The notes: generated from the sequence alone by a model not told the origin. Shown: positions 46,594 to 58,600, counted from the first letter of the stretch. The stretch is DNA of 64,000 nucleotides from Endocalyx cinctus (GCA_001600455.1 BCKC01000013.1:62001-126000), one strand, 5' to 3'. A program made the numbers and translations.

Positions 46594-47860
46594 ATGGATC
46601 CCGGAATGCCCAACGCGTCTGCTCCGCCACTACATCCTAATGTCATGCCGCCAGACATTCTCACCTTGACTATAGTAACTAGCATCCTCACTTTCGTGGC
46701 TATTATCGCCGTCTTTCTTCGATTCCTTCAGCGTCTACGATCTGTTGATAAATTGGGGTGGGATGATTGGTCCATGCTCGCTGGTCTTTTTTTTGCAGTT
46801 GGCTTTTATGTTACCGTCCTATTGTCCTCAATCCCGTCTGTCGGTGGTGCTGGCTACCATATCTATGCCTATAGCATGGAGCAGATAATTGTCTTCGGTA
46901 AAGTATGTATTAATTTTTTTTTTTTCACCATTTGCTTTTGTCGAATGTTCTGTTAACAAAATAATTCTGTCTAGATCGGCTTGGTCTACGAAGTCATATA
47001 TAACCCTGCAATCGCATTCGCGCGAATATCCGTGCTGCTATTCTACTTGCGTGTTTTCTCCGTCGATTCTACTTTTCGACTGTTCGTCAAGGTCTCTTTC
47101 TTCATCATCATAGCGCTTTGCCTTTCATCCGTCTTTCCCCTCATATTCATCACCACTCCTGTCCAGGCAAGATGGGACTTCACCCTGCCTCACACTACTA
47201 TCAGCGACCGCCCCTTTTATATCATCACAGGAGCGGTCAGTCTTGCGCTGGATGTTGCCGTCCTGGTGATGGCCCAGTACAAAGTGTGGAGCCTTAGGAT
47301 GAATAAGAAACAGAAAACTTTGATTGCTGGGGTTTTTCTGGTGGGAGCTGTGTAAGTGATACCATATTTTGACTAACTAATCGATTCTCGGAGAGCTAAT
47401 CATTGAATTTTAGGACGATCGTTGGAAGTATTATGCGTATCGTTCATATTGATACGGTTCAAGTTCAGGACCTTACCTGTAAGTTTTGGAACTGCCTTGA
47501 GCAGCGCATACTCTCAATAATTTACAGAAGAACACCCGCTAACTCTGAAAAGATACTGTTGCACCAGCTCAGATTTGGAGTTCAGTTGAATTGTTTCTGT
47601 TCATCATATCCGGTTGTCTCCCCGTCATCTATCCCTTGTTCCGGTCCTGCATCGGAAGTCGGAAGCGTTCAGAAGCGAAGAACAATATGGAAAAAGTGCG
47701 TTCTGATCAGTCCGACAAACGTGTTTTGGTCACGTTCGGAGGCACTCCGTATTATGGAAAAGCGTCGGGGGAGAGATCCCATAATACAAATCCGAGTAAC
47801 CGTAGAGACACGTTTGACTCTAGCCGTAATGCTCAGGTGGATGAGATTGATGAAGTATGA
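46594..47860 (+). CDS. Rhodopsin-domain fungal integral membrane protein
   Basis: Four exons, 46594-46902, 46975-47351, 47414-47478 and 47553-47860; product 352 aa. The last acceptor is an unusual AAAAG nine bases after a GCTAAC branch site; it was chosen because it alone joins DLTY to TVAPAQIWSSVELFLFIIS, and the nearer TTACAG at 47527 would create a stop. Seven hydrophobic segments are present (DILTLTIVTSILTFVAIIAV, WSMLAGLFFAVGFYVTVLL, FFIIIALCLSSVFPLIFIT, IITGAVSLALDVAVLVMA and others). Family motifs are DKLGWDDWSM after TM1 and IISGCLPVIYPLF near the end. These proteins are abundant in filamentous ascomycetes and lack known ligands; some relate to PTH11-type receptors. The C-terminal tail is Ser/Arg/Asn-rich and cytosolic. 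Confidence 0.85.
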
Positions 47861-48892
47861 GGTTTAGAGTGTCCCGATATTGTCTAGCTGCGGTAACAGA
47901 ACATGGTCGTTTATCTATTTGCTTTGTATATAAAGGGACGAGTACATTAACGTGGGAGATGGATTATGAGAACTACAAAACTTATCAAATGAATGAAGCT
48001 TAATGTTAAGTAATTAAATAGTACGTAGACCAGATAATGACTGTACCTTCTCTTTGTTAAAAGGGGGGAAGACGTTCCTGTGGATGATAATTACTTCAAC
48101 TACCCCTAGGGTAGCTGTAAAGCCTCTATCTGCTATTCCTCATTCAGTTACCCAGCTATATTTGGTACCCGATCATATCGACCATTGGTTATGCGACTCA
48201 ATATAGGATCTTCATCGTCATGTTTAAACATCAAAACTAATTATATCTGAATATTTTTGTTTTCATCATCAATTACCCATAACATTTTACCTGGCTATGG
48301 TAAATTGAGCTGCCTGCCATTGCTGGCCTTAGAGTCATATTGGGTAAATTGTAGCGTGACTCGAAGTCACTTATTCGCAGACAAGAATCTATAAAGAATT
48401 TGAATTTGAGTAACGTCTAGTTCAAACACAGAAAATCAGACAATGACTAGGTACGCGCTGTTTGTTGTAAGATCGAAAGTTAGATTCTGAGTGAAAGACT
48501 TTTCTTTGCTGCAAGAAGTATCAAGATCAAACTATGCAGGAGGTTCTCAGCAAGACATTTATACTAGCACTGTCAATTGACTCTTATTCTTTGTTCGCAT
48601 ATCCTTTTTTAGGAAACTAATTTCTATTTCATCCACGGTCTGGGACATATTTAATTTAAACTCCTACAGATATTATTGAAAACTTCATATCAAGGCTGTC
48701 CGGTACTTTGGTAACATATCTCGCCACATATCCCCTTCATGTTTAATAACAGCACTCTAGCGAAACCTATTTGCACGGTATATCCTTGCCTTACTGATTG
48801 GGCTTTTGACATAGAACACCAAGGAAAGTTATATCGCGTGTTTTGGGACGGAAACTGGCTTCAATAGCCCGATCTCCCTAACTTACCCCGAC
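47861..48892. other. Intergenic, no gene seen
   Basis: About 1 kb of A+T-rich DNA between the rhodopsin-domain gene and the compact kinase-like gene. No repeats of note. Confidence 0.5.
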
Positions 48893-49468
48893 ATGGAAAA
48901 TGCAGAAGTTGTATCTCTCAGCATAACAAGCGATGAATTCCTTCAGGTCATAGCCTCATCAACAGAAATATCGTCCGGAGCTGACGGCAATATCAGGAAG
49001 CTAGACAATTGTACGGATAGATTTCCTATCTGCAAACTGGCCAAGGATAGAACTAAGCGAGAAATGATACGAGAAGAGTTCTCTCATCTCAGGCATCTAT
49101 CAGGACGAAATCTGCCAGTCGTGCGAGTTAGCCCAGGAACTCTTGACGATAGCGAAGGAATGTTCGGTTTTCGCATGGAGGAGTTAGACGGTATCGAGCT
49201 GACTTCATTCCCACGCTACGGTGATGAAATCAAAACGGCTCTGGAGCTAGTCCATAGATGTGGTATTATACATTACGACGTATCAGCCAACAATATAATG
49301 ATGAGTAAGGAGGGTCGAATTACGCTGATCGATTTCAGCCGATCGGGTCGTACCGGATGCAAAATTCCCAAGCGTAATATTATATTTTCACAGCCAGACC
49401 TAACCGCACCCACTGTCTACTCTGAAGAGCTTGACTTTAAGCGTCTGAAAGCTCTCATATGTAAGTAG
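48893..49468 (+). CDS. Compact protein-kinase-like protein
   Basis: Single-exon ORF of 191 aa from ATG 48893. A glycine-loop-like SSGADGNIRKL is followed by a candidate VAIK lysine in FPICKLAKD, a helix with a Glu (KREMIREEFSHLRHLS), a hinge-like FGFRMEELDG, the catalytic loop HYDVSANNIMM (HRD replaced by HYD, with the conserved Asn), and IDFSRSG in place of DFG. The C-lobe stops shortly after the activation segment, at EELDFKRLKALICK. The whole is about two thirds of a normal kinase domain, recalling Bud32/RIO-like minimal kinases. A GTAAGT overlaps the last codons, but splicing to the next acceptor (49515-49516) immediately gives a stop. It may be active, a pseudokinase, or a 3'-truncated gene. 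Confidence 0.6.
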   Translation: MENAEVVSLSITSDEFLQVIASSTEISSGADGNIRKLDNCTDRFPICKLAKDRTKREMIREEFSHLRHLSGRNLPVVRVSPGTLDDSEGMFGFRMEELDGIELTSFPRYGDEIKTALELVHRCGIIHYDVSANNIMMSKEGRITLIDFSRSGRTGCKIPKRNIIFSQPDLTAPTVYSEELDFKRLKALICK

Positions 49469-50350
49469 GTACTTGAATCCAATTAGTCGCGGGATCAATA
49501 CTAAATACACTACAGAGCACACTTGGTAGTTCTCCCGAAGAAATTGAGTAAGAAGAAAAGAACTGGGTGAAGACTATAAAAGCCGTTATTATAACCTATC
49601 AGGTGATAACGGACGACCGTTTTTGATTTGTGATTTAAGAGGGATTGCCATGTCCTTTTTGGTATCATTCTGAATATGGAAACATGGACGTATTTCGGCG
49701 GAATCGATGATGGAACCCTACGCGTGTCGATCCCATATACTGTACATAATTAGTAGGTAGTTATCTGCTAGTTACTAAAAATAAAGTAATTAGAGTTTAC
49801 TTCAAAGTATCGAGCATTTACAGTGATCATAATATGGAGAGTCACATTTCCCTCTGCATGCCACATTCGATAGTAAACAATAATTAAGTTTCAATCTCCT
49901 GAACCCTATGAGCCTAAGTATATGGATGGGCTTATCGTAAGTGTAATTAGAGTGATCGGCACCAATCATGTTGATGGGGAGTAATTAATTTGGGTGGTGA
50001 AGTATGGAAGTGGGTGCGTTTCAACTTGCAAGTAATTACTAAGTAAAACCTATAAAGGATGTGCTGCGACAGACCATAAGCCTTTATCCACGAGAAGACT
50101 CTCTAACTACATGCCGTGATACTCCTTAATTATAGGTTCTTCGATTATATTAGGTATCTACTTTGCTACGGGGGAATAATGGAACTTCTCGAAGGTACCC
50201 CCTTTCAATTCAATTCAATCGTATCGACTACTAATATCACACTATCAAGGGTTCCTATGCATTAAATGATGACTTGGCGTGGAGGTACAATCTCCCCCCT
50301 CTTCGTCGCGGGCGGGTGGCCGGACTGCAAGCCCCGCCCGGGGTCTAGTG

Positions 50351-50362
50351 CGGTAACTACCG
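50351..50362. promoter_or_regulatory. CGG-N6-CCG palindrome (zinc-cluster-type site)
   Basis: CGGTAACTACCG is a perfect inverted CGG repeat with 6-bp spacing, the geometry recognised by many fungal Zn2Cys6 dimers. It sits in the GC-rich island, 1.7 kb from the nearest downstream start codon, so its relevance is uncertain. Confidence 0.25.
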
Positions 50363-50762
50363 TCGGCTGTAGAGCGAATCGCCTGCTCTGTCTGCACCAT
50401 GCCAGAGATGGAAATAGCTAATTTTAATAGTGGAAAAGTTGCCCCAAGGATCGGGGGGAGCGCGCAGGCCGTATGCGACGGATCCAGGCCGCCAAGTTAT
50501 GATACTAGTTAAGTTGCAATTGCTGTTCCGTCTTCATAGCGCTTGAGTATCTGGTCGCTATGAAGATATGTCATTGATATGCAATGTGCTCAAAGAGGAT
50601 AAAGTTGTCAAATTTTGAATTGAATTTCTTTTCTTTGCGCTTTGGGGAATTTATCCCTGTATATAATACTTCTTTATGAAGCGAGAAAGTTTTATTTCCG
50701 GGGAGCAAAAAGCCTCCGAGAAATATAGGAGCTGTATCAATGCGACATATCAGAAAATATTC

Positions 50763-50788
50763 TTTTTTTTTTTTTTTTTTTTTTTTTT
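50763..50788. repeat. Poly-T homopolymer, 26 bp
   Basis: Uninterrupted run of 26 T in the intergenic region, the longest homopolymer in the window. Confidence 0.9.
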
Positions 50789-52098
50789 GTGCGTATATGT
50801 GACAAGTCAGTACTGGAGCAGCCAAGCAGCCCCAAATGCATCCCCGCACCTACGCTTTAACATCTATCCCACAGTCTACTTTATTGAATATATCTTCCAA
50901 GCTACATGGTAACTAAATTGATATGATATCAGAGATTTCTTATGCTGGGAAAATTCATCGTGCAAGATTGGGCTAAGAAAATGCTGACCGAGTTCTCTCG
51001 GAAGTATACACAGCCAGTACGCCGTTTTATCCTTGAAGGTAGCTAGAACAACAATCAGCGTAACATCTGCTGCAACCCCTTGATACTGAAGATGTACCGC
51101 TATTTCTGATGAATCAGTCATTGTATAATTTCGTAATTAGGTCCTTTCATTCTGGTTATCATCATTCTCAATGCTTTCGATCGCGTTCTAATTATGACCA
51201 TTACAAGGTGACCAAGGCATAAATACCTACTACCTAGTAAATAGTCTACGATGCATGGAAGTAAGCGATAGGTACTGTATTTTTCACTAATCCATCTAAT
51301 AATTAGATACTTTGCCCGTCACTGGCTGAGTTCGAAGTTTCGGCGTTGAAGTTCATATAAGTTCAGATAAGGCCAAATCCTTTAGGTATAGGATTAGTGA
51401 TTCCAAGCCTTTAATCACTGCTAATAATCATGCGACCCATCCTATGGAATAGGCTGAAAGCAATATTCACATAACATTCAGCGAAGATCCTCCGCAGGTC
51501 CTCCTCATAGTAAAATTTACATAAAGAACATCCTACCGAGCGAAAACAGTTCTCCATCACCGGTATATTGCCTGGGGTGTTGGAATTTAACATCTTCTAT
51601 CTGACAACTGGATGGCCAGATCTTCGGGACTCGTTTTCTCCTATCGGCCTCATCTGAAAAACGTGTTCCAGGAGGAATTCTTCAAATGAATTGGCGTGGA
51701 AGACCAAACTAGAAAGAATCGCGTCGACAACGTAACTATGGTAATTAATTAGCACACTTGGCGCTATTGTGAGGTATCCTTTTCAGAAAAATGCCGACGG
51801 AAGTCCTAACGATTTGGATGCTTTCTACCAACCATATTCGCTCGGTATGAAAATAGCTAAAGAAATGACGGTAGCCATAGGCTGATTGAGGGACGGTAGT
51901 GTGGCGCAGTTATCCGGGTGAGAGGAGGTCCTGCAGATTTGTGGTGGCTGAGTGCTGTACTTCTACACTGCCAGGCATATTTCGCTTACACGAATGATCA
52001 ATACATAAACGTTCAAAAGTCCAGAGGAGCGGAAAATTTATTTACCTGAGTCTATCATTTAGTATCATGCCCAATCTATTGGAATGTGTTCTGATTAG

Positions 52099-54134
52099 AT
52101 GATGTGTTTTCAACTTATCGAGGTTTATTCCAGCTGCAAGTGCTTATATTATCAACATCCAATCGACAGATGTGCTCTGTATGGCAGACTTGGCCATACT
52201 ACTAGAAGGAGACAAATTCTTGTGGGTTACAGCTGCAATGATCATTCTGAATTTGAAGAAACCGATTTATCTCCAAAGTATCGATATAATCTACCAGCGA
52301 ATGAGATTAAAAAGGAAGACAATAATATCGACGACCATGCAGAGGTCAAAAATGATAAAATAGGAAAATTTGATGCAATTGGAGGTGCACCTGAATCAGA
52401 AAAGACCATCGGCTCGGATTCTTCTGCACTTGAGAACACTGAAAGTATTATTCCCAAGAATATACCGTCGATAACGAGGACCGATGTCGGCTCAGCTGAA
52501 ACCATATCTTACCGGCTTCTGAACCAGGATGAGCTGCGAAATCTCTGGCCACAAATGATAGACCAATCAATTTCTAGGAGCTTTACCCTGAGGACTATTG
52601 CCAGGTTTTTGCGCTGTTTCGGCGAAGATTTGGGCAAGTTAGCAAGGGACCACACAAGGCCAGACGACCTTCGAGGAAGAAGGAGCGTTGAAATAGCAGC
52701 CAGTGGTTTCATATTAAAGTCTAGGGTCAGAATTGCCACCAGAATCTACGAAGCACTTATACGTGAACCCGAATCAACAGATAGCATACCCAACGTTATC
52801 GACCAAGTTGATGATGGTCATACCGAAAGTTCTACGTTCCGTCTTTCCATCGCAGAAGACTTCATATTCAAGACGGAACCTATATCCTATCTTAAGACTA
52901 ATCTAGTCATATATCTCCGTCGGAAGCAGAGAAAAGAAAGTTACTCATCTCTTAGAATTTATATACTGTCATTTTTAAATTACTTCAAACGTTACCCTCG
53001 AATTGAAGGCGCACATCAGCTTCATTGGACATGTGTAAGTGCCATCATTAAATCCAAGATCATTGGGATTTCCCTATACTAACTAGAGACTGTTTATACC
53101 AGCCATGTGGTCAAAGAATTGTCGACAATTATATTGAAACATTTCCAGGATCTCTAGATGGCCTAGAAGCAAGTTTCAACGCCCACGGAAAGAATACTAC
53201 ACCGACGGACCCTGTCGACGTACAGCAAATGGTTGAAAACGCAGCCCACACAGCCCGTAACTGGAAAGATATCTTATCCAAATCCATGTCTCAAGTCCAG
53301 CTATTCATATCAAACCCTCAATTACATTTGCTGCCTCTCCATAGAAAAACTGATTTTCACCTCTCTTTATTGGGCCGCTGCTCAGAAGCAACCCAACCGG
53401 CTCAAGGGGATCATGACTATGTCTTACTCTGCATCCCCTATATGCGCTGGGGACTGAAACTTTACAATACAGAGACCTGCAAAATCAACTCAGACCGAGA
53501 ACTTTTCCGTCTTTTGAGGCAAAGCTACCTTATTCGAAGGGGAAGGACGCTCCTGAAGAGATTTAGGATGGTAAAGGGACTTCGTTTTGTCAAGGTATGC
53601 GACTCGACATATCCTAAATAATTATCTAGCGATGCTGGGCTAACCGTAATTTTTTGCATTTATCAGTTTGAAGTTTTCAAAAACAGTCTGACTGACATTA
53701 GACTATGCCCGTCAATGCTGCCCGATACTTATGTCAGCACGGAATATGCATACGACCCGGTCCCAGCAGATGCGATACCACCCATAGGACAGAATATGCT
53801 GATGCACCTTTTTGAGCATCCAGACCACGCTGATGTAACGTTATTCTTATATAATAGATTCCCTAAAAAGCTTCGTGCGCAGCTTGAAGCATGTCCTGTC
53901 AAGGGTAGTTCCGTCGGATGGGGATTAGAGTATGTGGAAGGAATCGATTGGTTCAATACTTTCCTGGCGGGTTGCATTGGATTTCTCCTGTGTTTTATTA
54001 TTGCTACAGCCTGGTCGGCTGCTAAGGGCAGTGTGCAGGACGGGTTCTCGATCGGAAGTTTTTTACTGGCGTTCTTACTATTCTGTGGTAGTAGTATTCA
54101 CCTTTCACTCCCGTCATCGCGTATCGGTAGATAG
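52099..54134 (+). CDS. Fungal-specific membrane protein of unknown function
   Basis: Three exons, 52099-53034, 53103-53594 and 53667-54134 (GTAAGT...CCAG; GTATGC...TCAG), product 631 aa. Two ATGs in tandem open it; MCFQLIEVYSSCKCLYYQH, Cys-rich, looks like the family start. A weakly conserved linker follows, then LHWTC-PCGQRIVDNYIE with paired cysteines, a domain with DHDYVLLCIPYMRWGLKLYN and RTLLKRFRMVKGLRFVKFE, and PVPADAIPPIGQNMLMHLFE. The end has SSVGWGLEYVEGIDW followed by two TM segments (GCIGFLLCFIIATAWSA; GSFLLAFLLFCGSSIHLSL). This matches a widespread but uncharacterised family of filamentous ascomycetes. The CxC and CxxC-like pairs suggest a possible metal site or disulphides. The topology suggests a membrane-anchored cytosolic body. 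No function is known to me. Confidence 0.75.
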
Positions 54135-54365
54135 ATGAGGCTCTACAGGAAATTACATTAGTCACCATGCAATTACCCATAACTTTCACTGTGGCCGATT
54201 TAGAAGATTCTAACTTCCACGATTAATAATTAATGATTTCGATATCATACAAGCGTTATTCACATGCATACGATTATGCAGTTCCTTGAGAAGAATATAT
54301 TTTCCAGTTAAAGTGCGGATAAAATAACTTGATCATTCAGAAAGCACGCTATCACAAGCAAATAA

Positions 54366-54671
54366 TCATCCGCGTATCTTTGCTGCTGATGGACTGTGAA
54401 CACGCACGGCTTTCACGGATCCACTCTCCCCTTTGCAAGTCGAGGTCGTGCTTTGCCCTTCCCTCAGTCTTAGACCAGCAGCAGACCAGTATCCGGAGAA
54501 GTCTGCAAAATAGTGAGCATAAGAAAGTTTCGTTCTATGGCATATTATCTTACCATTGTTGCTTACGAGACTGGTGTAAGGCCTACGAAGATAATCTTCG
54601 GCCCGGGGATGGCCATCCGTATCCCGTCTCCGAGGCGTGTTCCTCGTTGAAGATTTTGTGTCCGCATCCAT
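54366..54671 (-). CDS. Hypothetical 84-aa protein with one intron
   Basis: Two exons, 54671-54554 and 54502-54366, around a 51-bp intron (GTAAGA...CTCAC...TTGCAG). The N-terminus MDADTKSSTRNTPRRRDTD is charged; after the junction it reads DFSGYWSAAGLRLREGQS and ends SAAKIRG. The intron is a multiple of three and open, so the unspliced ORF (101 aa) is also readable. No family recognised. The good splice signals are the only support; the overlapping plus-strand ORF of 164 codons (54329-54823) is less convincing. Confidence 0.3.
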   Translation of the reverse strand: MDADTKSSTRNTPRRRDTDGHPRAEDYLRRPYTSLVSNNGKIICHRTKLSYAHYFADFSGYWSAAGLRLREGQSTTSTCKGESGSVKAVRVHSPSAAKIRG

Positions 54672-55800
54672 TTCATACCCGTATTAATTCGAACTTGGAA
54701 CTTGCTGTTATAAGTGTTATTATTTTTGGATTTCCTTTTATTCGATTCCTGCCCGAAGAAGGGCTACAACAAGGCCCGGCCATCTCTTGCTTATTATATG
54801 TTCTTCAGGGACTATTCACATAATATAATATACTTAGATATAATAAAAGATATTTTGTTGCTACGTAGTAGAGATTACCGGAATCTCTGCCATGATCTTC
54901 GTTGCCACGACCAAATGCCTCATATCCAGCCCATACGGCTCATCCAGAAATCTTCAAAATTCAGACATTCATCGCCATGCTCAGTGATATCTCATATCGT
55001 AATTTCTGATAGGCGGTGCGATACTTTTCTTGGTTGATTGGCTGTGATTGATTGACGTTGTCCTCATCGATTGCCTGCATAATCTTGCGGCTTATCCATC
55101 ATGCTGGTATTGCGTCCTTATTGCGCTCGTATTACATGGGTGACCGCGAAATTACGGAGGCGCGTGAGAAATTGAATCGGTTCCGACAATGCCGATTACT
55201 TGAGTATGCCTAGGCAATTATGAAGGATCAAGAATCAATTGTGACTTATCACTCGACTGATGTTCATTGTTTGCAATCGAGATATGTTTGCGAGTATATA
55301 AAGCACAATCGAATAGTAGGCAAATCTAGGCTTCTCGGGCTTATTACCAAAAGCGACGAAATATCATGCTGCATGCCGCTCTTGGCATGAGATCTTATGC
55401 AGGCTACGGTTAAATGTCCAATCCCTACGCTTCGACGAAGGGATGTGCTGCATGCACGTAAAGATCCTGGTCTCATCGGTCGCCCCTGTCTGCATATTAG
55501 ATGCAGCAACCTCATCGACCTCGTGAGGTGGGGTAACTTTTACTATTATCTTTCCATGCGGTGAGCAGCGACTCGTCGAAGCGCACAAAACTTTTACCAT
55601 ATGAGAGAGACGAGATAATGGTTTTGAAGAACAATGTTTCTCACCGACCGGTGGGACTGAACCACTACCAATATCTCGTTTCTCTTTATTCTGGGCCTTT
55701 TCCTGTCACCAAGAAGAGCACCGGTGACATTCTATTGACAAGATTGATCGCGGTTGTGCAACAATAAGCGCAACCTTCTATTTTCAATTTAGAGACAATA
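54672..55800. other. Intergenic
   Basis: No supportable gene. A plus-strand open stretch (55561-55767) lacks an ATG at its head and a recognisable product; it may be leader of the next gene. Confidence 0.4.
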
Positions 55801-58600
55801 ATGGCAAGCATGACAGGTACGACAGCTGATGTGCGTCAGGAAAACAGGCCTTTAGCACTTCAACAAGCAGCCCGTCTACTTGGAATGCCTGTATACGAAC
55901 TGAAAAATGCTCTGGAGAATCAACAGGGAATACCACATATTCCCGGCATGGTGTTAGATCAACCCCAGGTATCAAATAGGCTTACACGCGATGGGCCGCG
56001 TGTTTCCACCCGACAATTCCATAATTCAATGAGTGAGAATCAAGACCAGAGCGGTCGCCACAATGTTTTGAACGATCCTTCGTTGGAGACATTCGGAGCA
56101 CTGACGGGGTCTTATAAAGAACACACCCTCCCACTCATCGGATCCAGCCTTGGAAATAACTGGCAGCCTAATTACTCCGATTACGACCGCTTCATGCTTT
56201 CTGGAGAAATACTCGGCGACAATGAAGACCTCTTGTCCTTTGGCGCAGGCCCTTCCTCGAATGAACTATCTTGGTTCACCTTTGATATGTTCCCGCAATC
56301 ATTGACATCTACCCAATTAATTGCCGCTGAACCAAGAACCGAAGCAGTTCCCATTCACGCCTTTTCAACTTCTTCGCCAAATACCGATATACCCGGCCAA
56401 AGTTCATCGTATTCGACTGAATGGAATAGCCTGAACATCTTCCACCCCGACCATAATGTCGAAGTGGCTCGTCAGAAAAATCCGGTCGAAAGAGGCGACA
56501 TTACGGCCGAAGAGGCAGACATTCAATTCTCCGATTGGGGGGATGCTAATCAGTCATACGACTTGCAATTGATGGATACTTTCTTACCGGAGAATATTTC
56601 AAGTGAAACAGATCTGGGCTCGGATTTGGGCAGTCTAAATGTCTTCAATGGTTCACAGACCGAAAACCGCAGTGATGCGTTGCAAAGTGCTCTTGGCATC
56701 CCGTTTGAAGACCCTCTTCAGGCTGGCGTATTCAACGCCTCGTCTGAGAACCTGGGCGGATGGAAGGAACTCTGCCTGCTCGACCCCGTACAGTTGCTTC
56801 AGGCTGGTCTCGAGGACGATTTCTCATTACCCGCATCTTCTCCATACGAGTATGAGTCTGGTCAAGTCTCTGTATCCACGTCGTCCCCTTTTTCCTATCA
56901 TAGTTCACCGTTCGGGTCCACTACTCAGGAGACGGAAATGCAAGATCTGACGTTAGTAAGACAATACCTACCCATCGAAAACACTATTGACGTGGCTATC
57001 GATTACGAGAAAAGATCTCAACCCACTCAGTCATCGGGCATTGTTGTGCCTTTACAGCTGAACTATACCAATGCCCCTCAACCATCGGCACAGATAACCG
57101 CGATACAAAAAAAGAGACGTTCTAAGAGGAAGTCGTATCATGAGCAGGAGCTTGAGCAAACAAACCTTACGCGAAAGCTACACGGATGTATCAGGTGTCG
57201 CGGGAACCGCAAGAGAGTCAGTTTTCGTGTGCTAGCCCATATATCTTCATTTGATTAACATTCATACATGTCTAGTGTCATATCGATCCCAACAACCCCA
57301 AGGGTCCATGCTTAACTTGTCAAAGATCCATCTTCAACACGCTTAATCTCCCATGCCTACGATACAAGATCACCGATAGCATTCTGTACCGAACCTCCAG
57401 AAACACGCGATTTTACGAGCGTCACACCACCGTGGGCCCCGAGTACGGGGATTTCCATATCGCCAAGATATGGACCAGCTCCGTCGTCAAGTACCTCGAG
57501 GTCACCCAGGATCGCGGACGGGTTCTGTTCCTCAAAGTGCGCCAGTTCGAGCCGCCCCAGGAAGAAGGCGTCGTCGACACCCGAGGGGTTTCGGCCGAAG
57601 GTAGACATATGTATGCGATTCCCTGGGCCATTGCCGACGTCGAGTCGAGCGTGGAGTCGTTGAATGAGTATATCGACGCTAGTGTCGAAAACTACATCAA
57701 CGCGATAATTCCAGCTTCGAACCGGATGGTCTTTACTGTTTTCCGCCAAGCATTGGCATTGGCATCGATTCCTGAGCCTGTAAGCAGTTCCTTTTTTTTC
57801 TTGTACGATGCTACGGAGGCATAAGAACCATTTACTTACTCAATGTATTGGTGAAGGTTCCCATCTTACGCGATGTCCTACGTCTCTGGACAGCCTCTCG
57901 ATTCATCGACGGTGGGTGGAGATGCTGTGGTAAAGATAACCTCGGCGCGGAGAAGCTGAGGAACCCTCTTCGACCTACCTGGTGGGTCTCGACACCATCT
58001 TATTTCGACTACCAGTTCGGCTCGATTATTATGGAAAGAATTCTGGCTCCCTTGCGAGTGAGGGTTCTCAAGCAGCTAGAGAAACTGGTTCTTTCAAACA
58101 AACCGGGTAATTGGTTTCATATATTTCTAGTGACATTTATTTTGATGTTCAACTACGAACTCAGCACGGCACGAGAGGCCAAGTTTTCGATTAGTAGAAG
58201 ATTTGCGGTAAGTTCATATCAATTTGTTCATGTGGGATTTTAAAGATCGCTGACAATTTTTAATGTGCAGGTGCGCTATTCGGACATGTCCATCATACGG
58301 GCGGCACATTCAGGTTCAAAGACGATACTGGCTCACTTTCATTACGCATGCAAGGGCTACGTACCCTTTCAACCGGAATTCGACTGGACATCTACGTCGG
58401 CACAGAAGATCGCCCGGTTGGATGCAGATCAATTGGCTTTTATCTTCGAGTTTCGACGAGAGCTTGAGCTGAAAAGGGATCAGATGAGTAACGTGAGGCA
58501 TAATGTGTACGATGATGAGTATTGGTTCACTGGGCAGATTTTTGAGTCAGGTTGGCAACCTAAAGACACTTGTGAATATTCACCTCCTCTGACCGTCTAA
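55801..58600 (+). CDS. Large protein with an internal Zn-cluster-like motif, putative transcription factor
   Basis: Four exons, 55801-57216, 57276-57779, 57857-58207 and 58271-58600; product 866 aa. Near the start, LQQAARLLGMPVYELKNALE could form a helix-turn-helix. Residues ~40-440 are acidic and Ser-rich, like an activation region. A basic stretch (KKRRSKRKSYHEQ) leads to CIRCRGNRKR-CHIDPNNPKGPCLTC and a further Cys 12 residues on, i.e. C-X2-C-X6-C-X10-C-X2-C-X11-C, close to but wider than a Zn2Cys6 cluster. The first intron (GTCAGT donor) falls between the third Arg-rich turn and the third Cys. The C-terminal ~370 residues are globular and conserved-looking (SILYRTSRNTRFYERH, LRDVLRLWTASRFIDGGWRC). 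A nuclear regulator is likely; targets are unknown. A zinc cluster in mid-protein rather than at the N-terminus is notable. Confidence 0.75.

Larger units (their letters stand above)
49469..52098. other. Gene-poor region with a GC-rich island
   Basis: 2.6 kb without a supportable gene. It contains a GC-rich island at about 50285-50500 with inverted repeats, and a 26-T run at 50763-50788. The rest is A+T-rich with only short ORFs. Confidence 0.45.

Noticed and set aside
54329..54823. Plus-strand 164-codon ORF
   Set aside because: Irregular composition, no motifs; the opposite strand has better splice signals, though that too is weak.
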